From Balanoglossus misakiensis (taxonomy: Eukaryota; Hemichordata), in the NCBI GenBank assembly GCA_040954595.2, contig CM082594.2:3162001-3226000 (forward strand): a stretch of 64,000 nucleotides of DNA, given 5' to 3'. The position numbers were made by a program, and so were the translations under genes. Shown one piece after another: positions 1 through 10,768 of the stretch (the stretch's first letter is position 1; every line of letters starts with the position of its first letter). Below the pieces are notes generated by a model. The model did no database searches. It was not told where the DNA came from and worked only from the letters and a program-made list of their open reading frames with translations.

Positions 1-90
1 AACGAATCAATGTCTTGTGTTTTATTACCATGGTTTCTGTGCATACTTATACTAGTAATTGTTGCAGATACCAACTTTACTTAAGCAAAC

Positions 91-3000
91 CTGCGATGAT
101 ATAGTGTTGACTTCAAGAGGAACATTTCTATCTTTGATATTCTTCAAAACAGATGGGTGTTTTATGGCTGCATACGCATGTCCGATTCTGGTACTGTTCA
201 ACATTAGAGCATCAATTAGATTTTCGTCCGTTTCTGTGCCTTGCCAATCTGTGAAAATATACATACAGTATTTACATGGCCAGTCGCAAAGACAGCACAG
301 CATAGACAATCAAAACACAAAGTGTATTGTAGTTGTCATTGTCATTGTATAGTTGTCATTGTGCCAAATCTGTCCAGTCATTTTACCGAACACGAACTAA
401 AATCATTCTTACTTGTCTCTCCAGCATGGAAAAAATAGGGCAGGTCTTCATTCGTTTCAGAAGGTATAAGCAACTCATCAATGTAATAAAGCAGCGATTG
501 GCCGGGGTCTTCCTGGCCCACGAGGTCAAATCCAGCCATGAAATGAGGGTAATTTTTCCGGAGATGTATTGCCATGTTGATAGTTGATTCCATGCTTGGT
601 TTATCCATAAACCTGTCGTATTATTTGAGAAGCCAAGCGAGGTATAAAGATGTTATTAAGATGAAATTCTGCGGTGTAAGTAATCGGTACATTGAACAGT
701 GATGGCTACAAGTGTAAGATACAGCTTGTACACATCGTATCATCCAGTTTATATTTTGTTTTCTGTTTTGAAAGATTCCACAAATAAACAGCTTGTCACG
801 CCTTTATGTCACGTCATTATGCAGACTTTTGAGGTTTCTCTCAGTCGACCTGATTTGAATATGGCTGATCCAGATCTGACGCGTGTTTGATTACATTCAT
901 GTGAAAAGTGCACAAAGTCACACATTTGCACAGGTACATCGGTAAAGCGTCAATTGCACATGACGGTATTAAACTGAAAATACAACCTGAGTGAGGTAAA
1001 TATGATCTTTGACCCCATTGAATCTGAATAGTTCACCAGAAAGTCTTTGTTCGCATTTTCGTATTGCTGGAGTGTGTACTCTTCATCGTATTCTGTGCCA
1101 TTTAATTCATATATCTTAGTATGGAGAGAGAAAATGCAGAACTCGATAACATTTTGGAATTCAGTTATGTTGATACATACATACATTGTACATGCATACA
1201 TGCATACATACATACATACATACATACATACATACATACATACATACATACATACATACATACATACATACATACATACATACATACATACATACATACA
1301 TACCTATACGTTTCAGGGGTTTGACAGTTTTCCTATGGCAATACTTACTGGTTGTAACAATGCTCTGACTTCCATGAACTGCACACCATCATCATAAAAC
1401 TCTTTCAAAGCTTGACGATAGTAATCTTGAAAGACGTCAGAGTAGAAAACTAAAGGATCAGCAGCTTCGAAGTAATCAAGGAAATATACCCATACTTCAT
1501 TCTGAGTTCGATATTTGGTGTGTGGGTCGTCAGTCACTAAGGACATTGCATCATGCAACCTGTAAGGGGGTGAGAGAGAGAGGGAGAGAGAGAGAGAGAG
1601 AGGCATTTTTAAGTTTCCATTGCTCCCGTTTATTGGGTGTTTTATAGTCATATGGTTTGTTTTAAGTAATGAGGAGAGCAGATTACAGACAAATAAACTG
1701 ACATTTGGGTTTTTATATTGAAGTTTATCATGATGTGGCCATTTTGTTGGAGATAATAGTCAGTAGTGATTGTTTTCTATGGTTAGATTGGACCTCTAAA
1801 GAGTGAACTGGGTTTGAAAGGATGTAATCTCACATTGTGTCAAATGCGTCAACATCTCCCGAGTTGGTTCTTTCTGTTTCAACCAGTTTCCATTCACACG
1901 TGCTGTTGTCGGTTGGTGGCGTGTCGCTAAATTTGAAAAGCAGCGTCGCTCGGTCATAGGTGAAGCACATGTAGCAGTGCGGTCGATAGGTGGCGTTTTT
2001 GATGAGCCAGTTTATGTCGGCGATGGCAGTGTCATGGAGATGTAACACTGCTCCTGAAATAAGCGATATCATAATGTTTAATGCTACCTGTGTTAGGTTT
2101 ATGCAGCTAACTGGTGAGAATGTGACGCGTTCTATTAAACTGCAAACAACTGCGTTGATTTAAAACACTGTTGTTCAGCACCTGCGGCAAAAAAGACAAA
2201 CTAATTCTGTACTATCAAACCTTTAATATGGCGCACAAAGCAAGAGAGCGAATACAAACAACGAACAAACAAACAAACAAAGGTCAAAAGGGTCACAACA
2301 CAAACGGTGTTGTGTTGGCGCTGGATGTGGAGCTTTATCGTTGTCCTCCCCGCGAAAGTTTACAAACAAAACCTTGCGAAGACGGGGCAACAGCCGACCT
2401 TTAACCATATCTATGTGTTGTCTGCAGTGCAAATGTGCGACTTTTTGTACTTTCACACGAATCTAATCAACCATATGGTAAATCATACTATAAACTTGCT
2501 ATCGCACAATCAGCATTTGAATTTTCTCACATATGGACATATGCAATTGCCATAATAAATCCAATTACGTTATTTGGACACGGGGGTAAACAGTCACTGT
2601 TTAAAATGTATCAGACTGATATACAACCAATAACTGAACGTGTGATAATATTTGTATTGGCTTGGGAATGACACAGCTGAACTGACCTAATAATGCGGTA
2701 TTTGTGCCAGTACAGTGTCTTATCAGAATTTCCATATATTAAATTATTCAACATTCTGAGAAAAAAAGCCCTGAGCGGATGATGTCGCAATCTTTTCTAT
2801 AGTACACAGAAATGAAAAAAATATGACAAACTGGTATAGTCTGGGCATTTCTATATAATTGGCGACGATATACTGCAAATAAGTAAAAGTGACCACAGAC
2901 GTCATTGAAAAAAATGACACCTACAGCATCAATATCATCTCCACCCTGTGAATGACGTCGAGTCAATGTCACTCTGAATGGTTAACTTACACAAAAAACC

Positions 3001-3512
3001 TTTGAAATTGACGACTTCCGATATACGAAATACTAGTAATCCTTGGGTTAATTTCTCTTACTGTAAATGGTGCAGAAAATTTCATTTTCCATGTGGCAAA
3101 AATAACATATTGAGACCAGCAAGAGAATTTCAGTGTTCAAGAAATGTAGGAATCTTCAAATATTTAAGACATAATGTAAGTGTTACAGATGTTGAATTTG
3201 AAGAAACCCACCTTTTGGCATGAGTTTAATTATCTCGAAAACTTTACTTTGGTCAATGTAAGGCTTGGCGTGGAAGAAATGCATATTCGGCGGGTAGAGA
3301 CTGGTTCTTCGCCCTTCTTCTATTTCGTCGTTTTTCAAGTTCATAAGAATATCGTTGACGGCCCATTCCTTGCCTGTCAGTGTTGTGTTGCTTCCGATGG
3401 CCGACGACGAATCCTCCGCCACAAATTCTTCCCGCAGTGAGAGATACACGGGATTTCCTACAATGGTGTAGGCACAGACCAGCAGACAGATGAGTGAAGG
3501 TGTGGAAGCCAT
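91..3512 (-). CDS. ADA2: ADA2/ADGF-type secreted adenosine deaminase, 3' end cut by window
   Basis: Six exons read on the minus strand: 3512-3212, 2053-1834, 1559-1349, 1114-987, 612-413 and 248-91. All junctions keep phase and give 406 residues; the C-terminal ~100 residues lie beyond the left edge. Exon 1 starts with a hydrophobic signal peptide, fitting the extracellular deaminases (ADA2/CECR1, ADGF) that convert adenosine to inosine and act as growth factors. Visible family features: the zinc-binding HxH in exon 2 (LHLHD), the two cysteines of the receptor-binding insert (YRPHCYMC, STCEW), AGFDLVGQED, the HAGET motif holding a zinc histidine and the catalytic glutamate (exon 5), and TRIGHAY (exon 6). 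The final zinc aspartate (SSDDP-type motif) is not in the window. Introns carry a TACA microsatellite and a GA tract. Identification is firm; exon borders are inferred from GT-AG signals, and the exon 4 acceptor is an AAG. Confidence 0.9.
1172..1303. repeat. (TACA)n microsatellite
   Basis: Uninterrupted TACA repeats, slightly degenerate at the left end, in the intron between exons 3 and 4 of the ADA2-like gene. The Tyr/His/Ile- or Met/Tyr/Val/Cys-rich open frames across it are repeat artefacts. Confidence 0.95.
1566..1602. repeat. (GA)n tract beside splice acceptor
   Basis: GA-rich tract on the plus strand. On the coding strand it becomes a CT tract directly upstream of the exon 3 acceptor (CAG ending at 1560), so it probably serves as the polypyrimidine tract. 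Confidence 0.8.
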
Positions 3513-5320
3513 GATTGGGTCGTCCTTCAGCTGCGCAACACTGACAGATTTCGTGATGTTTCCACTGGCTTATGTGTGGCAAAAAATTAAATTATGTAAA
3601 TGAGATACAGTGATGTCATGCACGGCACTGCCTGTCGCCCAGTGTCAACATGGAGGAGGGGTGATTGACATCTTCATAGAAGACCCCTCATTTCATTTGA
3701 CCAGGTTGGTACTGTCATTAAGAATGCAGCCATAAACATTTGCCAGCCAGGAATATCTTCAAAAATGTCTAAATCAGATTAAAATTTAAAACCTCTAAAG
3801 GCCAGCGAATGTCTCATGCGCATGTGCGTTATTTTGTGTGTACAAACATTACGTCACATCCAATTTATGTACCCAGAGTCTCTGGTTTGGCAAGAGATGA
3901 AGGAATGTCAACAAAACAAACTTAACAGCGCCCCCATTCCGAATATACCTCGGCTATATAAGTTTTGGTCACTAGTAAGAATGCCGCAGGAAGTTACAGT
4001 ATTGGTTCCTTGTAACATTTCAGAGCTTTATCAAATGCTGATGAATGCCAACGGATGTAGTAGTCAAAGAACAGCGTAATCTGTGAAAGGCTGTGTAGTG
4101 GGTTCACTTAAAAAAGGCACAATACCTCAAATTGGCTCTTTCATGCATGCACTGTGAGTTCATTCAATTTTTAATGGATTTTGTGCACTCAGTATACAGC
4201 AACACATTACATTGGAATAGTTGGCTACGTTAATTAGGCCGCGTTTTTTGTAGTCAACGTTTCACCGACCCCAACCACGGTTAGCGATTTTTTCCAATAT
4301 TTTGTCCAATGCAAAATTTACCAATGTTTGGTCCGGTTTGTCAAACTGATCTCCCATAAAACAAGTAAGCAACAGAAAGCCATATACGTCACCCCATCGT
4401 ATTTCCGGTATTTTTGTATTGAGGTAGTTTTATGGTCCGTCAATTGTACTTGTGTCACACAAGTCCCATACGAAGCGATTTTTATTGAACAGAAACGTGT
4501 TACCTTATTTTCACATTTTGTTTTATTTCCAGACGTAACGTTGCAACTTTTGTTCACTGTATGATTTGCAAAAGTATATTTTGTTTTGCTCAGAAATAAA
4601 ACATATATTTCTAGAAATTAATACAAATCACACAGAAAATTCAAGACAAGTGCGAATAATTAAAAAAATATTTTTTTTTATTTAAAACATATTGATAGCT
4701 ATAATCGTCTTAGTATCATATTGTCAAAAATTCGTGTAGCTATGCGTGTTAGGTTTTACAACCCGCGACTTGTTTAATTCTCATTAAATTCTCTTTTTAA
4801 CATACTGATAGCTATATATCTTATTGTCAGATATTTTTGTAGCTATGCATGTTAGGTTTTACAACCCGCGACTTGTTTAATTCTCATTAAATTCTCTTTT
4901 TAAAATATTGATAGCTATATATCATATTGTCAGATATTCTTGTAGGTATGCATGTTAGGTTTTACAACCCGCGACTTATTTAATATCATCCAACGTTCTC
5001 ATTAAATTCTCTTTTAGCTTATCACATGCGAAAACACAGGGTAATATATAATTTACCAATGAAGCCCACCAAATATATAGTACAACAGCTTATATAATGT
5101 CTTCCAACATTCTGGTAATATTCGATTCTATTTTGTAAAGCCTCTAATACACAAATTAATTCAAACACTATTCAAACATTTCAACAGCTGAAAACCTCTG
5201 AAGAAGATTCAACAAAAACTATGTATAATTTTGAGTTATTTATCAATTAAAATGTATTCCAGCTAAACGTCCAAGGATCTCATTGTCAGACATTCGCATG
5301 GCTGTGTATGTTTGGATTTA
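3513..5320. other. Intergenic region with gene-derived tandem repeats
   Basis: No convincing coding exon was seen. It contains the upstream flank of the ADA2-like gene, AT-rich single-copy sequence, and three tandem 103-bp units derived from the 3' end of the acyltransferase gene (separate entry). Two imperfect relics of the same segment occur near 5100. Confidence 0.6.
4685..5022. repeat. Three 103-bp tandem repeats containing acyltransferase 3'-end relics
   Basis: The same sequence word (GTTAGGTTTTACAACCCGCG) recurs at 4748, 4851 and 4954, an exact 103-bp period. The second half of each unit resembles 5310-5370, which spans the stop codon and last codons of the acyltransferase gene. The third unit retains a longer match and is closer there to the second gene copy (20750) than to the adjacent first copy. 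Confidence 0.85.
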
Positions 5321-5331
5321 GCACCCACGAC

Positions 5332-6699
5332 TTATTTAAAATCGTGCAACATTCTCATAAAACTCTCTTTGAAAAGTTTTATCGTATCATACGCGATAAT
5401 ATCAGTATCGTAACTCAGGGTAATATACAGTTTACCATTAAGGCCTGCCAGGTATATACCACACGCGACTGTTGTTCCTGGATTCGCGAAGTGTATTTTT
5501 TCAACGTTCACATCTTTGTCTCTATGGCGTTCAAGGCAACTTACTCGGCCTACGTTAGAGAAAAATAAATACTTTATCTGGTCGCAAACTTTTACGCATT
5601 GTTTTGTACGGGTGGCGACAACTTCCAATGTTTGATCTAAAGCTAATTCGTGAATGTTTAATAAAGGTGTCCCGTTGGCCAAACAGTTGTCGGTATTTTC
5701 GTTGACTTGCTTTGTCAATCTCCAGAAACCTTCCTCATCGAACGAATCCTGTCTAATACGCGTACTGAACATCAACGAGGAGTTGTAACCACCCAAATCT
5801 GTTATATTTTGTTCTTTGAAATACCTTCGAAGACTGACGGCCATCATAAAAGGGAATCTGTCAACGTCGACTGGTTTTCCATCATTCACTACTTTCAGGA
5901 AAGTTAAAGACATAGATGTTATCAAAGCAGCATTGAGATTGGAACCATGCTGTTTCGCTAGCTGTTTAAGTTTTGCTGTCAAGCTCTCAGACACCTCAAA
6001 ATTGAGATATTTACTTTGCCGACCGATATCAGGGTTATCTAAACACAATGGACGAAATGATGCGTCCTTGCACGTTTCATCATTCGGTTTGTTAACTACG
6101 TCTGCATTCTTTGGTTCCAAGACCAATTCCTCCACTGGACGTGGAAATGGAGTACTCTCAAGAACATGTTTTGACAAGAAGCCATTGCTTGTTATCTTGT
6201 TGATATTTCCTATCAAATTATCAACGTATTTAAAGGCAGATATACCATCAGCAATTCCATGGTGAAGTGTTAATAAGAAACAGGTTTTATACACGTGAGA
6301 TACCTCATTGCTGGCTGTCGCCCAGTGTCCCTTTAATAGTGTACAACGCCACAGAGGACCTTCCCTGCTATTGGGAGGGACGAGCACTTCTCGCGACATG
6401 GCGCCCTCAATCTCGTCTAACTTTTCGTCCGAGATCTGCAGCTCCACACTCCCGCCATTTGGCATCTCCTCAAAATATCTGCCAGTTTCGATGCCTTCTT
6501 CGTCGTACGCAACCAGGACCCTTGATCTAAAAACAGCATGCTGTTTTCTCAGAATGTCCATTGCTTGGTGCATGATTTTCTCTGTGACTTCGACTTTGCA
6601 TTTTAGGTGCACGGCTAAGGTAACAAACCAGAAACCATGTTCAATAGTCTTGTCGTAATATGTTTCCACTGCACTCAGTTTTCGAATGTACCTAGACAT
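5332..6699 (-). CDS. HHxxxDG (condensation/alcohol-acetyltransferase fold) acyltransferase, copy A
   Basis: Single-exon 455-residue protein starting MSRYIRKLS. Residues 146-152 read HHGIADG, the active-site HHxxxDG of the CoA-dependent acyltransferase superfamily (NRPS condensation domains, PapA-type polyketide acyltransferases, fungal alcohol acetyltransferases). In this family the second histidine is the general base. A later SNVG segment (LFFSNVGRVS) sits where family members have a structural DFGWG-like motif. No signal peptide or membrane span is evident, so a cytosolic enzyme is likely; acyl donor and acceptor cannot be read from sequence. Its paralogue at 20750-22114 is nearly identical, and both sit downstream of a ZNFX1 gene in a 15-kb duplication. 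The absence of introns contrasts with the flanking multi-exon genes and suggests retroposition or old acquisition from microbes (inference). The start is chosen because the sequence is well conserved between copies only from this Met onward. Confidence 0.85.
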   Translation of the reverse strand: MSRYIRKLSAVETYYDKTIEHGFWFVTLAVHLKCKVEVTEKIMHQAMDILRKQHAVFRSRVLVAYDEEGIETGRYFEEMPNGGSVELQISDEKLDEIEGAMSREVLVPPNSREGPLWRCTLLKGHWATASNEVSHVYKTCFLLTLHHGIADGISAFKYVDNLIGNINKITSNGFLSKHVLESTPFPRPVEELVLEPKNADVVNKPNDETCKDASFRPLCLDNPDIGRQSKYLNFEVSESLTAKLKQLAKQHGSNLNAALITSMSLTFLKVVNDGKPVDVDRFPFMMAVSLRRYFKEQNITDLGGYNSSLMFSTRIRQDSFDEEGFWRLTKQVNENTDNCLANGTPLLNIHELALDQTLEVVATRTKQCVKVCDQIKYLFFSNVGRVSCLERHRDKDVNVEKIHFANPGTTVACGIYLAGLNGKLYITLSYDTDIIAYDTIKLFKESFMRMLHDFK

Positions 6700-7446
6700 A
6701 TTCGGATAGTGTAATGTCCATGCAGAGCAGTTGCGAAATCTGGTGGTAATAGTCCCTCTTCTTGACAGCGCCTTCGTTGTTTTGTGGAAAGACCCTTGAC
6801 AGCGCCTGCGTTGTTTTTAATAGCGCCGTCTGCTGAAAGTGCAAGTTTTGTCTTTTACGATGTTAGGTATATTTCATTGGCAACTGTGTGGCTGAAATGA
6901 AATTATGAATCATAGATTAGCGACTCACAAGCGTACATTTGGGAAAGGGAATCAGGATCACATTTAAATAAGCCTAATTTAAATGTTTCAAACGAACGCA
7001 TATTTTAGGTGGGCAACCAATCACAGCCCCAGTACTTTCCAGCGGTCAGATGAAGGTAGCTAGAAACCAGATTTGAGCGTATAGAACACATAGTACCTCT
7101 CAGAAATCGCCCCAAAGCTCACAGATCGTTATAAATGGGCAAGTTGGATAGCAAGTACGAATTTTGACATAGAATGGGTGGTATCGATGCCGATTCATTG
7201 ATTAAATTTCGCCTTTGTGCGAGGGAAAACATCTACGTAACTTGGCAGTGCATCTGTCATAATTGGGGTTTGGTTTCATGACTTGTCCCTTTTCTGTGTT
7301 ATAGGCGATCGCCGTGTATATACGACCCAACTCCCAGGCGACTGTGAGTCAATGTTAGCTGTGGTACGCAGATGTACCATTGGGGGGGGGGGGTCTGACT
7401 ACCCCAACGGACAGCTACGGGCCAACCCGCATTCTAATCATGCAGT

Positions 7447-7528
7447 AGCTCTGCGTGGCAGGGCTGTGTGTACACGGCGAGACAACACAACAACAACACA
7501 ACACAGCCCTGCCCTGCCACGCAGAGCT
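7447..7528. repeat. Inverted repeat, arms ~25 bp
   Basis: The left arm begins AGCTCTGCGTGGCAGGGC and the right arm is its reverse complement with one GCCCT-type unit duplicated. The spacer is a CAA-rich stretch. Unit B has a rearranged version at 23421-23558. It is likely the end of a small transposable element or a cruciform-forming motif. Confidence 0.75.
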
Positions 7529-8116
7529 AATTATGCAACGACACGACTGGTGTAGGAAGATTTGAACGGCAACAGAAAACAAAGTGAGCGTAATTCAATA
7601 AAACGACCTACACCTGCCTGAAATTTGTCTATTAGTGCTTCCCCAACTCCATTCCTGAACGAAATCCCTGGTTCGTTTACGTATTTCAGCCGATTTTCTA
7701 ACGAGTACTCGGGATCACACGCTGGAACGGACTTTCACTTGACCCTCACTGTATTCTCGTCATCCCGTTCACTGAATTAGCATATCAATAGAGAGGTCAT
7801 CGACTGCTAGGAAATGGCGCGCCAGCATATCAACCGCGCTCACTTCTTGCGGTTTCTTGAAATAAAATGCTGTTTTTTGTAGAAAGCTTTGTCTCCAGAC
7901 TTATTTATTTGTAAGTTTTCACTTTAAAGTAACATTTACGTGCTTGACTGGATTTTCACCCGCTTAATTACTGCTGTTCTGGAAAAGTCAGGCGGAGAAA
8001 AAAATGCCATGTCATAATTTTCAATGGAATTCAGCAACGGTAGCGCCATTAGCAGACTCTGAAAACAAAATATAGTCTTCCATTTCTTTTAAGGACCGAA
8101 CAATGCCATATTATTA

Positions 8117-8389
8117 GCATGATTTTACAAAAAGACATGTTTTGGTAACTTGCCTACTGGCTTTGGCAAACGTTTGTGCTATCTTTTGCCGCCCTTGATA
8201 TTGGGTCTCACGAAGCAGCAAAGAAGACAATTTAGTGTGGTCGTTTCATCGCTGAAAAGTCTTATGCGAGACCAGATTCGGTTTTGCGAAGAACATGGTA
8301 TACCTGCATTACATGTCAGGAGAGGAAAATACATGTCTGAAGACGAAATGACACTTCTCCAGAAACGAATCATTATTATAGGTTCACAT
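8117..8389 (+). pseudogene. RecQ-type helicase fragment
   Basis: The plus-strand frame reads FGNLPTGFGKRLCYLLPP, helicase motif I (PTGFGK), followed by VVSSLKSLMRDQI, helicase motif Ia (compare RecQ VVSPLxSLMxDQ). It then reads on for about 45 residues before a stop, with no DEAH box or C-terminal domains. There is no plausible start upstream. It lies only in unit A, next to a half fold-back element, so it looks like a dead fragment carried by or captured within a mobile element. RecQ-like fragments are often repetitive in marine invertebrate genomes. Confidence 0.7.
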
Positions 8390-8437
8390 ACATTTCAGTA
8401 TTATCTTTGATAAGACACATGAGAGGTATTAAATGCT

Positions 8438-8527
8438 GCCTGCGGCTCGGAGGGATACAGCCGCTACGGGGAATCACTCGTCCGCGACGCAGGCACACAC
8501 GTTCGAAATACGGGGGAATTATATACA
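8438..8527. repeat. Solo right arm of a fold-back element
   Basis: This matches the right arm of the complete palindrome at 23128-23298 (GCGGCTCGGAGGGATAC through AATACGGGGGAATTATAT), but no left arm is present. The two sit at non-equivalent positions in the two duplicated units, so they inserted independently or moved after the duplication. Confidence 0.8.
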
Positions 8528-10768
8528 ATTATTGTTTTATTAGTAATAATGTTGTGATAGTTTGTGTATTGTCCGCCAAATTGAATTGCCCTAAAGGGAT
8601 GAATAAAGTTGAAATAAATTGAATGGATTTGAACTGAATTGAATTGAATTTTACCCATCTGTCAGTGTACCGCGTATAGTCATGGCAGCCATGTCACATA
8701 ACGGTTACATAGAGTTTGAATTCACATGGAATTTGGTTAATCCGAGACACATTTCAGTTAAAGCAAAGGAGAAATCCGTATCACTCGCATGAGGGCGACA
8801 TAAAGTTAATTTGCGTGGTCAGTATTACTCATGATAAGTGTAACGATACACATGTACGTACCGTGAAAATAATTCAGGGTATCAAAATAATGTTTGTGTA
8901 CTGTAATTACAAACAAAGCCTTGCAAATAAGTATTTCTTGATATTAACTTCATTCCTTTATTCGAATCCAGGGATAAAAATAGTCTACCTTCCAACAGAA
9001 ATATAACATTTCAATCAAACAAAATTTAATGACAATGCCCTTCCCCGAAAGAAATTTCACTGATTTGCCCAAATGACACGACAGTGTCATTATTCTTTCA
9101 CAAATTCAAAAAAACATGCATTATGTAAATTACAATTGCAAAATCCTTCATTAATCTAGAAATTCAAAATTAGTCCAATTACACGATAATGTAGATAATG
9201 CAATGTACATAAAAATGCAAAATAAAAAAAATCCCTACCTACCTACCTACCCTATTTTTGAAAACCATGTAGTCTGAACAGCACATATTTTTTATTTTGC
9301 CTAAACGTAAATGAACGTGAAAATATTTCTTGATTTTTTTAGTCTGCAGGGTCTCAGAATTTCATAGACAAGTAAAAGCCATACATTTTGTGAAATTTCA
9401 AGTTCACGTTCATCACAGTTATGACTCTTGATTTTAGTATGATAACTATCATGTATAGTCATACAGACCACCTTGATAATAGTCAAACTAGCTATATATA
9501 AATTGAAATTCTGAACAACTAAATTGTATGTGATAGTAACAACGATGACGGTATAAAAAAATAGGAGCAAAGACATTCGAGAAAATTCTACACAGAATAT
9601 GCATTTCTATGAATCCGTTTGTATATACCTCAATGCGAATCCTTGTTACAATGTGTCGCGGACTGCAAGATCATCCAAATACACTACTATTCATAAATGA
9701 CAAGGTAGAAATCAAAGTACGCTAGCAACATATGTCTCTCACTTGAAATCTGGTAAGAAATTGTTCACATCAAAGGCAATTATGTTTAGTGTAAATCTAC
9801 CCTGTGGGCATTGACAGTCTGGACCCCGAAATGCTTTTAAATTGCTGCCAAATATATTTTACATCCATGAATTGTTTTCCCCATAAAGTAAACGCTGAGA
9901 GCACACCTTTTAGTAGCAAGCTATCACACGAGTTTCTTAGAGATCGTATGATGTGAACGTTTCAGATGAACACAGTTCTTTGAAAATTCGCAGACATTCC
10001 TTCAGTGGTTTCATTCAATGAGTGTGATTAATAGTTGCAAACAAAAACGTCCAATATAAAATGCTAAATATACTCAACCCCAATACAAAATAACTAAAAA
10101 ATTGAAAATTGATGAGTCGAACGTGATTGAAAAAATGCGACATTATCTATACAATTTTCAAAGTGAAATTAAAGTGTATGTGTATGATTGATTTCTTGAT
10201 TGCTTGATTCAGTGATCGATAGATCAACCAATCGACTGACCAATGAGTGGTATAAGGCACAATATAATTGAAAAAGCTACCACACCGAACGTTTTACACA
10301 TCAGGATAGTATAGTGACGTCCAATTACGATGCATTAATTTGTATTCCCCTAGAAGTTCTTGTTTTTCTATAGGTAAGAATATTCCCATCGAAGCTTTTC
10401 TTCCATCGAAGGGCTGAGGTTCTGGTACATTCGCTTGATAAGCCGTGGAGGTGTCGACATTTTAGCAGCAAAATACATTTCCAGTTAATCGGGTGGTTGT
10501 GTATACTTCCAATAGTATTTCATGCTTGTCGAAATATGCACAATGGTGGCCTGCAATTGAACAGATGGAACTCTTCATTGCAACAAATCATGATGTGGAC
10601 AAATCGACAAGTCGCTGTCTTAAACCATAATTATGCTTTCGTAGAAGTGCGTCAAAGTTGTGGATTAACGTAGTACAAAAAGTGACAATATAATCTATCC
10701 ATATCATTGATGCTGCATAAACTCATGATTGCTGTTATTGACAATGATAACAATAATGACTTACGCAT

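Larger units (their letters stand above)
6700..10768. other. Intergenic region between acyltransferase A and ZNFX1 A
   Basis: No full gene was seen. It contains an inverted repeat (7447-7528), a helicase relic (8117-8389), a half fold-back (8438-8527), and a CCTA-rich repeat family member near 9230-9300 that recurs at 24800-24870 and 50579-50877. Most of the stretch aligns with 22115-26217 of unit B; 8003-8740 does not. Confidence 0.6.
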
